64,000 nucleotides of DNA from Bacteroidota bacterium. Lineage in GTDB: Bacteria; Bacteroidota; Bacteroidia; Bacteroidales; Bacteroidaceae. Below, piece by piece: positions 52,569 through 60,910 of this stretch. The notes beneath the pieces are model-generated. The model had not been told where the DNA came from. It saw only the letters and a program-made list of their open reading frames with translations, and ran no database searches. Every line of letters starts with the position of its first letter. Position 1 is the stretch's first letter. The stretch lies in contig JAFABG010000037.1 of the NCBI GenBank assembly GCA_023426145.1, forward strand, positions 6,403 through 70,402, given 5' to 3'. The position numbers and the translations under genes are program-made.

Positions 52569-55500
52569 GATTTTTTTTCTGAATAGTGCCCATATTCCGT
52601 TTGCGGAAGTGAAGTTAGATGGTAATGTACATTTTATAGGTACCCAAGGAGTGGGCAAGAGCACTTTGCTTCGGGCTTTGCTCTTCTTTTATAATGCAGA
52701 TAAATTGAGGCTCGGTATTCCTAAAGAAAAAAAGAACTTCGATGCTTTTTATTTTCCTTATTCCAATTCCTATATTATCTATGAAGTGATGCGGGAAAAT
52801 GGTGCATACTGTGTGGTTGCTTCCAAATCTCAAGGAAGAGTCCTATTCCGATTTGTGGATGCACCGTTTCAAAAGAGCTGGTTTATTGATGAGCATAATG
52901 CCGTTCATGCTGAATGGAATCGCATTCGCGATCATATTGGTTCAAAGGTGCAGATAACTCCACAGGTGACCAGTTACGAAATGTACCGAGACATCATTTT
53001 TGGCAATAACCGCAAACATGAGATGATACCTTACCGGAAATTTGCCATAGTAGAGAGTATTAAATATCAGAATATTCCCCGCACGATTCAGAATGTTTTC
53101 CTCAATTCCAAGCTGGATGCGGATTTTATAAAAGATACCATTATCCGTTCGATGAGTGATGAAGACATCTCTGTTGATCTGGATTTCTATCGTAGCCAGA
53201 TTAAGGAGTTCGAACAAGAATATAGGGATGTGATGCTCTGGTTTACAAAGAATAAAAACGGAGAGGTCCCTGTCCGTAAGATGGCAGAAAAGGTGATGAA
53301 CACCTATCGAAATTTGATATATACTCATAAACAGATTGGTGAGGGACGTGCCGAACTTAATTTTGCAGAGAAACGAGCTTTGCAAGAGATTCCGATTGTG
53401 AAAGAAGAGCAGGGTAAAGCGGGAGAGGAACGAGACCGCCAGCTAAGGCTTATGAGTGAGTTGAAAGATAAATACACCAAAGAACGTGATACCTTGATTA
53501 AGGATATAGGTGTGATTGATGAGTTGCTCAAAACGATTCGTGACAAACGTTTGTATTATGAGCAGATGCAGATTGAAGAAATAATCAAGCGGGTGTCTCG
53601 GGAGGAATTGTTGATTCGCGAATTGGAACAAGTGCGGAGCATGAAGTCTGAACTGACGAAGGCGTATGAGGATGTATTGAGTAAATATCGTTTGTTGTTT
53701 GATCGTTTGGAGGCTGATTTTCGTTCATTTGATAATAGCCAGAAGGCACGACTCTTTGATCGAAAGTCGGAGATAGCTACTAAACTGGAGACGTTGATGA
53801 AGCAACTTCGTACGGAAGAAGAAAAGGTAAGAACGACACATGAGGAAAAAGTTAGTCTTATAGATAGCCACATTGAACAGCTACGAGATGACCGGGCACA
53901 ATGTAATTTGAAACGTCAAAAAGTGAATTATGAACATCCTCATCAAAAAGAAATGACTTATTGTGAAGATGGGATTAATGAACTTCGTAAGCGAGATAAA
54001 GAATTGGAACTTAACATTCGTGAGCAACAGGCAGAAACTGATAGATTAAGGAAAGAATGCGAATGGAAAGTCAAAGAATTGAGATGGGAGTTTCAGACTA
54101 AAATAGAGGCTGTTCGTAAAGAGCGCAGTGCAATTGAAGAGCAGATTCAGACCTTGGATACCCTGATTGAGAAGAGAAAAGGCTCGTTATGTGAGTGGTT
54201 GGAACAAAATAAACCCGATTGGCAGGAAACAATTGGTAAGGTGGCAGATGAAGAATTAGTGCTGTATAGTAATGACTTACAACCTCAATTGGTTAATAAT
54301 GAGTCCACTTTATTCGGCGTTTCTCTTAGCTTGTCAGCTATCGAACGCTCTATTCGCACTCCCGAAGAGATGAAACAGGAACGTGGAGGAAAACAATCAG
54401 CTTGGCAGCACTTTACTGACAGATTGAATCAGCTCACAGCTGAAGCGGATGAAACCGTTTCTGCCTTAGAAAAGAAATATTCAAAACAACTTCGTGCAGT
54501 TTTGGATGAGCAACATTTGATGGAGGCGGAACGGTTACTTATTCCAGCGAAATTGAAGAATTTGCAAGCTGACTATGCCTCTTGGAAGACAAAAGAGGAG
54601 GAATGGAAAAAAGCACGAATTGAGGAGATTCAGGCTGAGTTGAATGAGATAGAGCATCGTCTTTACAAAGTAAATGGGGAGAAAAATAATCTCATAACGG
54701 AACGAGATAAGTTGTTAAAAGCTTGTCAGAAGGTTTATAATGATGGTAGAGTTAATCTTCTAAATGAACAAAATCTATTTGTTGCAGGTGTGCAGCATGA
54801 AATAGATCAACTGAAGCAGCAAACAGCAGAGCGAAAGGCTGAATTGACGCAGGCTCAGGAGAATGAATTGAACGGGAAGGGAGCTGATACGATTACGATT
54901 CGGAAGTATGATGATCAGCTTGCTGAAATAAGTAAAGAGCTGGGATATATCAAAGAGTCCCGCCCACAAGTTCTTTATTATGAAAGAGATAAAGTGGATC
55001 TTTTCGAAAAAGAACCTGCTACTCGAGGTCGGAAGAAAGAGTTGGGTGCGAAACTCCTTGCGCTTGATGAGCGTTTTGATTTGAAAAAGGAGAAGATTCA
55101 GGCTCAAATCAAAGAAGTAAATACCAGCATTGAACGAATAAATAACGATTTACATCTTTTAGAAGACGGACTTAGGAAAGTAGATTCATTTCGTAAAGAT
55201 GAAACTTTCTGTCCACCGTCTGTTATGGAAGTAGACGAGAAGCCTACTCGGAAAAGTTGTGATCTACTTGTGGATGAGTTGAAGTCTCTCATTGTATCTA
55301 CTATCAGAAAGACGGATGAGTTTAAAAAGGCAGTCATGCAATTCAATGGAAATTTTTCGTCGAAAAATACGTTCCATTTCCGTACGGAACTCATAGGAGA
55401 ACAAGACTATTACGATTTTGCATCCAATTTGTGTGAGTTTGTAGATAATGATAAAATTTCCGAATATCAGAAACATATCAGTGAACGATATACAGATATT

Positions 55501-56217
55501 ATTCGTCGAATCTCGAAGGAAGTGGGAGACTTAACCCGTAATGAGAGTGAAATACATAAAACTATAAAAGACATCAATGATGATTTTATCAAGCGCAACT
55601 TTGCCGGAGTGATAAAAGAGATTGCGCTTCGTCCGCTTCAGAGCAGCGATAAACTGATGCAGTTATTGTTAGAGATAAAGCGATTCAGTGATGAAAATCA
55701 GCATAATATGGGAAAAGTGGATTTGTTCTCGCAAGCTTCTAGAGAAGATGTAAATGCAACTGCTGTTCGATATTTGTTGTCATTTATGAAATACCTGCTT
55801 GATGAGCCTGGACGCAAACGACTTGCACTTGCTGATACATTTAAATTAGAGTTCCGTGTGAAAGAGAATGATAACGATACAGGATGGGTGGAGAAAATAT
55901 CGAATGTGGGTTCCGATGGTACAGATATTTTAGTGAAGGCGATGGTCAATATCATGTTGATTAATGTGTTTAAGGAAAAGGCATCGCGCAAGTTTGGTGA
56001 ATTCAAAATCCATTGTATGATGGATGAAATAGGGAAATTGCATCCTAACAATGTGAAAGGTATTCTCGATTTTGCTAATTGTCGAAATATATTATTGGTG
56101 AATAGTTCGCCTACTACTTATAACGTAGAAGATTATCGTTATACCTATTTGTTGAGTAAAGACGGACGTTCATATACCCAAGTTGTTCCATTGTTGACCT
56201 ATAACCATAAAGAGTAA
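52552..56217 (+). CDS. jetC: JetC/MksB-like SMC ATPase
   Basis: A 1221-residue SMC-type ATPase. It starts at ATG 52552 behind GGAGGAGGTG; an upstream TTG at 52519 in the same frame is rejected. Walker A is GTQGVGKSTLL (about 30-40). Long charged coiled coils span about 270-1000, with a short hinge-like break. The C-terminal head has the signature segment NVGSDGTDILVKAMVN and Walker B HCMMDEIGKLHP. It should form the DNA-translocating, loop-extruding motor of Wadjet. The overlap with jetB suggests equal expression. Confidence 0.88.
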   Translation: MRYLNRIFFLNSAHIPFAEVKLDGNVHFIGTQGVGKSTLLRALLFFYNADKLRLGIPKEKKNFDAFYFPYSNSYIIYEVMRENGAYCVVASKSQGRVLFRFVDAPFQKSWFIDEHNAVHAEWNRIRDHIGSKVQITPQVTSYEMYRDIIFGNNRKHEMIPYRKFAIVESIKYQNIPRTIQNVFLNSKLDADFIKDTIIRSMSDEDISVDLDFYRSQIKEFEQEYRDVMLWFTKNKNGEVPVRKMAEKVMNTYRNLIYTHKQIGEGRAELNFAEKRALQEIPIVKEEQGKAGEERDRQLRLMSELKDKYTKERDTLIKDIGVIDELLKTIRDKRLYYEQMQIEEIIKRVSREELLIRELEQVRSMKSELTKAYEDVLSKYRLLFDRLEADFRSFDNSQKARLFDRKSEIATKLETLMKQLRTEEEKVRTTHEEKVSLIDSHIEQLRDDRAQCNLKRQKVNYEHPHQKEMTYCEDGINELRKRDKELELNIREQQAETDRLRKECEWKVKELRWEFQTKIEAVRKERSAIEEQIQTLDTLIEKRKGSLCEWLEQNKPDWQETIGKVADEELVLYSNDLQPQLVNNESTLFGVSLSLSAIERSIRTPEEMKQERGGKQSAWQHFTDRLNQLTAEADETVSALEKKYSKQLRAVLDEQHLMEAERLLIPAKLKNLQADYASWKTKEEEWKKARIEEIQAELNEIEHRLYKVNGEKNNLITERDKLLKACQKVYNDGRVNLLNEQNLFVAGVQHEIDQLKQQTAERKAELTQAQENELNGKGADTITIRKYDDQLAEISKELGYIKESRPQVLYYERDKVDLFEKEPATRGRKKELGAKLLALDERFDLKKEKIQAQIKEVNTSIERINNDLHLLEDGLRKVDSFRKDETFCPPSVMEVDEKPTRKSCDLLVDELKSLIVSTIRKTDEFKKAVMQFNGNFSSKNTFHFRTELIGEQDYYDFASNLCEFVDNDKISEYQKHISERYTDIIRRISKEVGDLTRNESEIHKTIKDINDDFIKRNFAGVIKEIALRPLQSSDKLMQLLLEIKRFSDENQHNMGKVDLFSQASREDVNATAVRYLLSFMKYLLDEPGRKRLALADTFKLEFRVKENDNDTGWVEKISNVGSDGTDILVKAMVNIMLINVFKEKASRKFGEFKIHCMMDEIGKLHPNNVKGILDFANCRNILLVNSSPTTYNVEDYRYTYLLSKDGRSYTQVVPLLTYNHKE

Positions 56218-57077
56218 TGAGTGGGAGTTTATTTACACTAGCATTGGCAAGACATCTTTTGAATATGCTGAATGGCGATTCTGTGTCTTATACAAAAATC
56301 GAGGGAATGATCACAAAAACCTTGATGGATGAAGGTATTCTTGCTATTGTGACTCGAGGAACCAAACGGAGTTTTCGAGTGATTGATCCTAGAGGTTGTC
56401 GCCTCTTTGTTGAGCAGAATTATACTTCGGGCATGAAATTAGAAGATTGGATTGAGATGAAGAGTCGTCGGGAAGAAGTTTCTCGTTCGGAGCAAGTGGC
56501 AAAGGGAGGAAACTCAAAACTAAGGCATACCCGTACATTCAAAGGTTTTCTTCTTAATTGCTACACGCCTATTGAAGGGACTCTTCGAGGTGAAACCTGT
56601 ATGCTTTCTCCTTTACAAGGTACCTCTCTTTTTATGCAGGATTACGATACTTTTCGTATTCCCGAAGAGGTAGTTGTAGTCGGTATTGAAAACGGCGAAA
56701 ATTTCATAGAAATTCGTAAGCAGCAATATTTGTTTGAAGGGCATAAAGTACTTTTTGTTTCTCGTTATCCGCAGTCTAAAGATTTATGTGATTGGTTGCA
56801 AATGATTCCTAATCGATATATTCATTTTGGGGATATTGATTTGGCTGGTGTGTCTATTTTTCTATCAGAGTTTTATAGCCGTTTAGGCGATCGCGCTGAA
56901 TTTTTTATTCCGGAAGATGTAGAGCAGCGTCTTCAAATAGGGAATCGGGAACTTTATGATAGCCAATATTTGAGATATAAAGCTATGCTTGTTCCCGATC
57001 AACGCTTGTTACCTTTGATTGCCATGATCCATAAGTATAGAAGAGGATATGAACAAGAGGGATATATCAAGTCCTGA
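56217..57077 (+). CDS. jetD: JetD/MksG-like Toprim nuclease subunit
   Basis: A 286-residue protein whose ATG shares one base with the jetC stop (TAATG). Residues 1-70 look like a winged helix. Residues about 150-250 are a Toprim domain with the catalytic Glu158 (VVVGIENGENF) and Asp206-X-Asp208 (IHFGDIDLAGVSIF). JetD subunits cleave extruded circular DNA. This one is shorter than the roughly 400 residues I recall for well-studied JetD proteins, lacking much of the N-terminal part. It probably works with jetABC against plasmids. Confidence 0.85.
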   Translation: MSGSLFTLALARHLLNMLNGDSVSYTKIEGMITKTLMDEGILAIVTRGTKRSFRVIDPRGCRLFVEQNYTSGMKLEDWIEMKSRREEVSRSEQVAKGGNSKLRHTRTFKGFLLNCYTPIEGTLRGETCMLSPLQGTSLFMQDYDTFRIPEEVVVVGIENGENFIEIRKQQYLFEGHKVLFVSRYPQSKDLCDWLQMIPNRYIHFGDIDLAGVSIFLSEFYSRLGDRAEFFIPEDVEQRLQIGNRELYDSQYLRYKAMLVPDQRLLPLIAMIHKYRRGYEQEGYIKS

Positions 57078-57295
57078 TCATCTCATATTGTTTTCCCTTC
57101 AGTTCTACGTTTCGTGCTTTTAGAAATCCAGTCATACTAGTACAAACCGTATCAGTATTCAGTACTTTGCAACTGCCCATCTCCTGAAGTTGGCTCGAAA
57201 ATACAATACCCAACAAGAACATTTTCAGCAAAGGCACCGCTGAATGCCTTGCTTAAAGTATGGAAGTCCGTGTCTTGTAGTGATTTTATTTCCAT
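57067..57295 (-). pseudogene. Degraded GNAT acetyltransferase gene
   Basis: Read from the ATG complementary to 57293-57295 the minus strand gives MEIKSLQDTDFHTLSKAFSG and then a join straight into LVGYCIFEPTSGDG, with a stop after QSTEY. In the next frame the end of the same family reappears: KVLNTDTVCTSMTGFLKARN, then VELKGKQYEMIRT and a stop at 57067-57069. This is a GNAT gene with a large internal deletion and a frameshift. It lies 6 nt after the XRE gene, so the two were probably an operon. Its 3' end overlaps the end of jetD by 11 nt. Confidence 0.75.
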
Positions 57296-57301
57296 TATTG
57301 A

Positions 57302-57532
57302 CTATAAAAATGTAGGTGTAAACTCAATGTCGAGAGCACGAGCAATACGAAAAAAACTCGAAATCTGAATATCTGTTTCTCCTTTTTCTACGCGAGCGAT
57401 ATAACTCCTTGCTGTACCAACCTTTTCAGCCAATTCTTGTTGGGTTATTTTTAATTGTTTTTTATTTTCATCTAATTTATCTGAAAAATACCCTTCACGA
57501 ATATCGTTATCTTTTTTATCTGCTGCTTTCAT
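57302..57532 (-). CDS. Small XRE-family transcriptional regulator
   Basis: A 76-residue protein with a helix-turn-helix (ITQQELAEKVGTARSYIARVEKGETDIQISSFFRIARALDIEF). The N-terminal lead (KKDNDIREGYFSDKLDENK) and size resemble HigA-type antitoxins, but no toxin gene is adjacent. Its promoter places the transcription start at or next to the ATG. The following gene in its operon is a wreck, so it may be an orphan regulator. Confidence 0.85.
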   Translation of the reverse strand: MKAADKKDNDIREGYFSDKLDENKKQLKITQQELAEKVGTARSYIARVEKGETDIQISSFFRIARALDIEFTPTFL

Positions 57533-57536
57533 AATA

Positions 57537-57568
57537 CAAACGTAATTAATTGGATACGATTATGCAAA
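57537..57568 (-). promoter_or_regulatory. Leaderless-type promoter of the XRE gene
   Basis: On the minus strand TTTG (57565-57568), 20 nt, TACGTTTG (57537-57544), then only four bases to the ATG (57530-57532). A CGTA...TACG partial palindrome (57541-57558) in the spacer could be the regulator's own operator. Confidence 0.6.
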
Positions 57569-57610
57569 TAGAATATTGTTCCTCTTAAACAAAATAAAAT
57601 AGAAATAGAA

Positions 57611-57710
57611 CTGTCATCTGTCACCGATTGGGCCGTAACATTCAGATTATAAACGCTTAACAGTGTGATAGCAACGTGTGACAGCATGGTGAAGGCAAAT
57701 TTGCTGTCAC
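57611..57710. repeat. Left cluster of GGTGACAGCA-type repeats
   Basis: CTGTCATCTGTCACC (57611-57625), GTGATAGCA (57665-57673), GTGACAGCA (57678-57686) and its inverse TGCTGTCAC (57702-57710) form a cluster before the VirE-type gene. The same motif clusters after that gene at 60163-60265. The outermost copies form a 14-bp perfect inverted repeat (57611-57624 with 60250-60263). Confidence 0.75.
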
Positions 57711-57803
57711 CTCATGTCTGTTGTAGACAAATTATATTACCAATATATAGAAAGCTGTTTATTTTAAATATTAACATTAATTATGGCATTTGTTTCCATT
57801 GCT

Positions 57804-57898
57804 TGAAACTAAAGTTTCATTTGTTTGAAACTCCTAGTTTCAAGCGGGTGGAACTTTAGTTTCAACGGGTCGAAACAACGGTTTCATCTAATAGAAAC
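57804..57898. repeat. Four to five 16-bp palindromes at 22-bp spacing
   Basis: Units are TGAAACTAAAGTTTCA (57804-57819), TGAAACTCCTAGTTTCA (57826-57842), TGGAACTTTAGTTTCA (57849-57864), CGAAACAACGGTTTCA (57871-57886) and a half unit AGAAAC (57893-57898). Starts are 22, 23, 22 and 22 bp apart; the 23 comes from one extra base inside the second palindrome. Spacers vary in sequence. The rest of the 534-bp intergenic region (57533-58066) holds the repeats to the left and nothing else recognised. Confidence 0.85.
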
Positions 57899-58066
57899 CA
57901 AATAAACTATGTATTCCTATTTTGTAGCTTAGTATAGTCTTGTAATAGTGTGATATTTTACCTTCCAAACGCTTCAATTTCTTTGTTCTTATGGGATATA
58001 TTCAGTACATTAGCTGTCTCAACGCTTACAACGACGCTGACATAAACACATTTAATCCTATAAAAA

Positions 58067-60157
58067 ATGAAGATAACCCAAATTCGTCTTAATGGAGATG
58101 CCATAGCACTTTCCGTAATGGAGGTAGAAACCCTGATCAGCAAAATAAAAACAGAGATCAAATCTCGTCCGGTATCCACTTTTCGAGCACAATTGAACTA
58201 TGCGCTTCCCGATGATCGGTGCGCAGTTGCCGATAATCTACCTGAGATTCTCCCTGCTGCTGAGTTTCGGAAAGTGAACGGACAAAAACAGTTCAAGCTG
58301 TACAATGGAATTGTGGAACTGACGATTGGTCCCTTGTCTAACAAATCAGAAATTGCTTTGGTGAAGCAAAAAGCGATTGAGCAACCCCAAACCCGTTGCG
58401 CTTTTGTCGGTTCAAGTGGCAAGACTGTGAAAATCTGGACCACCTTTACTCGCCCAGACAATTCACTCCCTCAAACCCGCGAAGAAGCCGAACTCTTTCA
58501 CGCGCATGCTTATCGCTTGGCTGTGAAATGCTATCAGCCCCAAATCCCGTTCGATATTCTGCCTAAAGAGCCTACTTTGGAGCAATACTCACGCTTATCT
58601 CATGATCCCGATGTCCTCTATCGTCCGGATTCCGTACAGTTCTATCTGTCACAACCCACGGCGATGCCCGAAGAAGTGACCTATCGCGAAGCTGTGCAAG
58701 CCGAAAAATCTCCTCTTACGCGTGCCGTACCGGGATATGACGCCGAACATGCCTTCCTGATGCTCTTTGAAGCAGCACTACGAAAGGCTTATATAGATCT
58801 GCATGAAGAGGGGTTGGAATGGCAAGAAGATAAATGGCATCCACTCGTGGTGCAACTAGCCAGAAATTGTTTTGCTTCCGGATTGCCTCAAGAAGAAGTG
58901 GTGAAGCGCACCATTTTCCATTTCTATAAAGCTAAGCAAGAAGTACTCATCCGTCAGATGATTGGCAATGTATATACCGAGTGCAAAGGCTTTGGCAGTA
59001 CGATCAGTCTGAGTAAAGAACAACAATTGTCCATGCAGACTGAAGAATTTATGAAACGTCGTTATGAATTTCGCTATAACACACAGATCGGTGAAGTGGA
59101 ATATCGGGAAAGACTCTCTTTCCGCTTTCGTTTCAATCCTATTGATAAACGTGGGCTCAACAGTATAGCGCTGGATGCACAAACCGAGGGCGTTCCGTTG
59201 TGGGATAGAGACATTAGTCGGTATATTTACTCCAATCGCGTACCCGTGTATAACCCGTTGGAAGATTTTCTCTATCAACTTCCTGTGTGGGATGGAACAG
59301 ATCGCATTCGTGCGTTAGCAGCTACCGTTCCTTGTCGGAATCCCTATTGGGCAGACTTGTTTCATCGTTGGTTTTTGAATATGGTGTCACATTGGAGAGG
59401 GCATGATAAAAAATATGCAAATAGTGTTTCTCCCTTGTTAGTTGGTCCTCAAGGAACACGGAAATCGACCTTTTGCAGAAGTATAATGCCCCCTTCGGAA
59501 CGTTCCTACTATACCGATAGCATTGATTTCTCCCGAAAGAAAGACGCAGAGCTCTACCTCAATCGCTTTGCACTCATCAACATTGATGAATTTGATCAGG
59601 TGAGTTCCACGCAACAAGGATTTTTGAAACACATTCTTCAAAAGCCCGTGGTCAATGTGCGTAAACCCTATGCCAATGCCGTACTCGAAATGCGTCGGTA
59701 TGCTTCATTCATTGCAACGAGCAACCAGAAAGAGCTGTTGACCGACCCCTCCGGAAGTCGTCGTTTCATTTGCATCGAAGTAGGCGGCGTGATTGATACC
59801 AATCGTCCGATAGATTATGAGCAACTTTATGCGCAAGCCATGTATGAGTTGGAGCATGGCGAACGCTATTGGTTCGATCAGGAAGACGAAAAGATCATGA
59901 TGGAGAACAACCGTGAATTCGAGCAAGTGCCTCCCGAAGAGCAGTTGTTTTTTCGTAATTTTCGTGCGGCTGAGGCCGAAGAAGGCGAGTGGCTTTCTCC
60001 GGCAGAGATCATGGAAGACATTCAGAAAAGCAGTTCCATTCCGATGTCCATCAAAAGAGTAAGTTCTTTCGGAAGAATACTGAAGAAGCAGGAGATTCCT
60101 TCCAAGCATACGCGGAGAGGTACAGTCTATCATGTAGTGAGGCTGGGAGAGGAGTAA
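58067..60157 (+). CDS. VirE/VapE-type primase-helicase (BT4734-like)
   Basis: A 696-residue protein. The N-terminal 200 residues resemble the BT4734/BF3469 (VirE_N) domain. The middle is a linker of conserved helices. The C-terminal half is a VapE-type helicase with Walker A VGPQGTRKSTFCRS, Walker B FALINIDEFDQVS and a sensor/arginine segment SNQKELLTDPSGSRRFICIE. Such proteins replicate phage satellites and mobile elements, and they also occur singly in Bacteroides chromosomes. It is bracketed by iteron-like repeats and preceded by the palindrome array, suggesting a replication module or its relic. Confidence 0.85.
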   Translation: MKITQIRLNGDAIALSVMEVETLISKIKTEIKSRPVSTFRAQLNYALPDDRCAVADNLPEILPAAEFRKVNGQKQFKLYNGIVELTIGPLSNKSEIALVKQKAIEQPQTRCAFVGSSGKTVKIWTTFTRPDNSLPQTREEAELFHAHAYRLAVKCYQPQIPFDILPKEPTLEQYSRLSHDPDVLYRPDSVQFYLSQPTAMPEEVTYREAVQAEKSPLTRAVPGYDAEHAFLMLFEAALRKAYIDLHEEGLEWQEDKWHPLVVQLARNCFASGLPQEEVVKRTIFHFYKAKQEVLIRQMIGNVYTECKGFGSTISLSKEQQLSMQTEEFMKRRYEFRYNTQIGEVEYRERLSFRFRFNPIDKRGLNSIALDAQTEGVPLWDRDISRYIYSNRVPVYNPLEDFLYQLPVWDGTDRIRALAATVPCRNPYWADLFHRWFLNMVSHWRGHDKKYANSVSPLLVGPQGTRKSTFCRSIMPPSERSYYTDSIDFSRKKDAELYLNRFALINIDEFDQVSSTQQGFLKHILQKPVVNVRKPYANAVLEMRRYASFIATSNQKELLTDPSGSRRFICIEVGGVIDTNRPIDYEQLYAQAMYELEHGERYWFDQEDEKIMMENNREFEQVPPEEQLFFRNFRAAEAEEGEWLSPAEIMEDIQKSSSIPMSIKRVSSFGRILKKQEIPSKHTRRGTVYHVVRLGEE

Positions 60158-60162
60158 GCGAT

Positions 60163-60265
60163 GGTGACGGTAAAATTGCTGTCACCTTACTATCACCTCT
60201 TGCTGTCACCGGTTTATTGGCTTGTAATTAGATAATTACGTATCTCAATGTGACAGATGACAGCA
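60163..60265. repeat. Right cluster of GGTGACAGCA-type repeats
   Basis: TGCTGTCACC at 60177-60186 and 60201-60210, a TATCACC variant at 60191-60197, GGTGAC at 60163-60168 and the inverted GTGACAGATGACAGCA at 60250-60265. They fill the gap between the VirE-type gene and the converging DUF6078-like gene and mirror the cluster at 57611-57710. Confidence 0.75.
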
Positions 60266-60267
60266 AT

Positions 60268-60702
60268 TTACCAAATATATTCTTCCGTGTGCTTTTGGTA
60301 AGTCGGTTCTTCTTGTATGCCTTTATTTTGGAAAAGCTGTTTGATGTAGGCTTGATCTTTAGGCATCAGGCCACGCTCTCCACGATAAAAGCGGTAGTAT
60401 CCAGTTTTTCCATACTGCCGGATAAGCTGTGTTCGGATACTGACTGCATCTTCATAAGGGATTCTGTCGAGCAATCGTTTCAGTCCCCAAGCCAGATGAA
60501 CTTTTACGGCTGTTTTAAATGCTTCGCATGCATTGCCATTCGTAGGGTAACGCGTAGGGTTGATGATGGTCAGGTAGAGATTATCTGTTGTAGGGTGTTG
60601 GCCGGCGATGTGTCGTAGGCAAGTAGAAGCTTGTGGGCATTGGTCGTTGAGGCAACGGGCAAAATTATAGGGGATAGATAGGCTGTCGAGTTCTTCTTTC
60701 AT
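60268..60702 (-). CDS. DUF6078-like protein
   Basis: A 144-residue cytoplasmic protein with an N-terminal cluster CLNDQCPQASTCLRH that could bind zinc. Conserved-looking segments follow: NPTRYPTNGNACEAF and GYYRFYRGERGLMPKDQ. I recall this pattern as DUF6078, a Bacteroidetes family often next to VirE-type genes, but this is from memory. It converges on the VirE gene with the right repeat cluster between them. Function unknown. Confidence 0.6.
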   Translation of the reverse strand: MKEELDSLSIPYNFARCLNDQCPQASTCLRHIAGQHPTTDNLYLTIINPTRYPTNGNACEAFKTAVKVHLAWGLKRLLDRIPYEDAVSIRTQLIRQYGKTGYYRFYRGERGLMPKDQAYIKQLFQNKGIQEEPTYQKHTEEYIW

Positions 60703-60736
60703 TTTATTGAAAATAGGGTGGTTGTGAGATGTTTAT

Positions 60737-60910
60737 TTAATGCTTAGCGGTGATTAGTTGTAATAAAGTTTTCTTGTCTTGCTTGAGGTCGTTAATTTCT
60801 TTTTTAAGCCATTCAATCTCTGAGTTCTTTGAGGCAATTAATTCATTGACAACATCTTTTGGATAATAATTGCTGGATATATATCTTTCGTGATCGCCTA
60901 CAAATTCTCT
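60737..60910 (-). other. Coiled-coil coding extension reachable by -1 shift from the XRE gene
   Basis: Reading on from the A7 run (60910-60916) in the -1 frame gives 57 open codons, starting REFVGDHERYISSNYYPKDV. A charged coiled coil follows (SEIEWLKKEINDLKQDKKTL), ending at TAA 60737-60739. The frame has no ATG, GTG or TTG start of its own. Its hydrophilic heptad pattern continues the helical tail of the XRE protein, so it is either the lost C-terminus of that gene or made by programmed frameshifting. Confidence 0.6.

Noticed and set aside
53325..56051. Minus-strand open frames within the SMC-like gene
   Set aside because: They mirror the coiled-coil codon pattern of jetC and show no independent signals.
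57067..57532. Functional XRE-GNAT toxin-antitoxin pair
   Set aside because: The GNAT gene has a large deletion and a frame change, so only the regulator can be functional.
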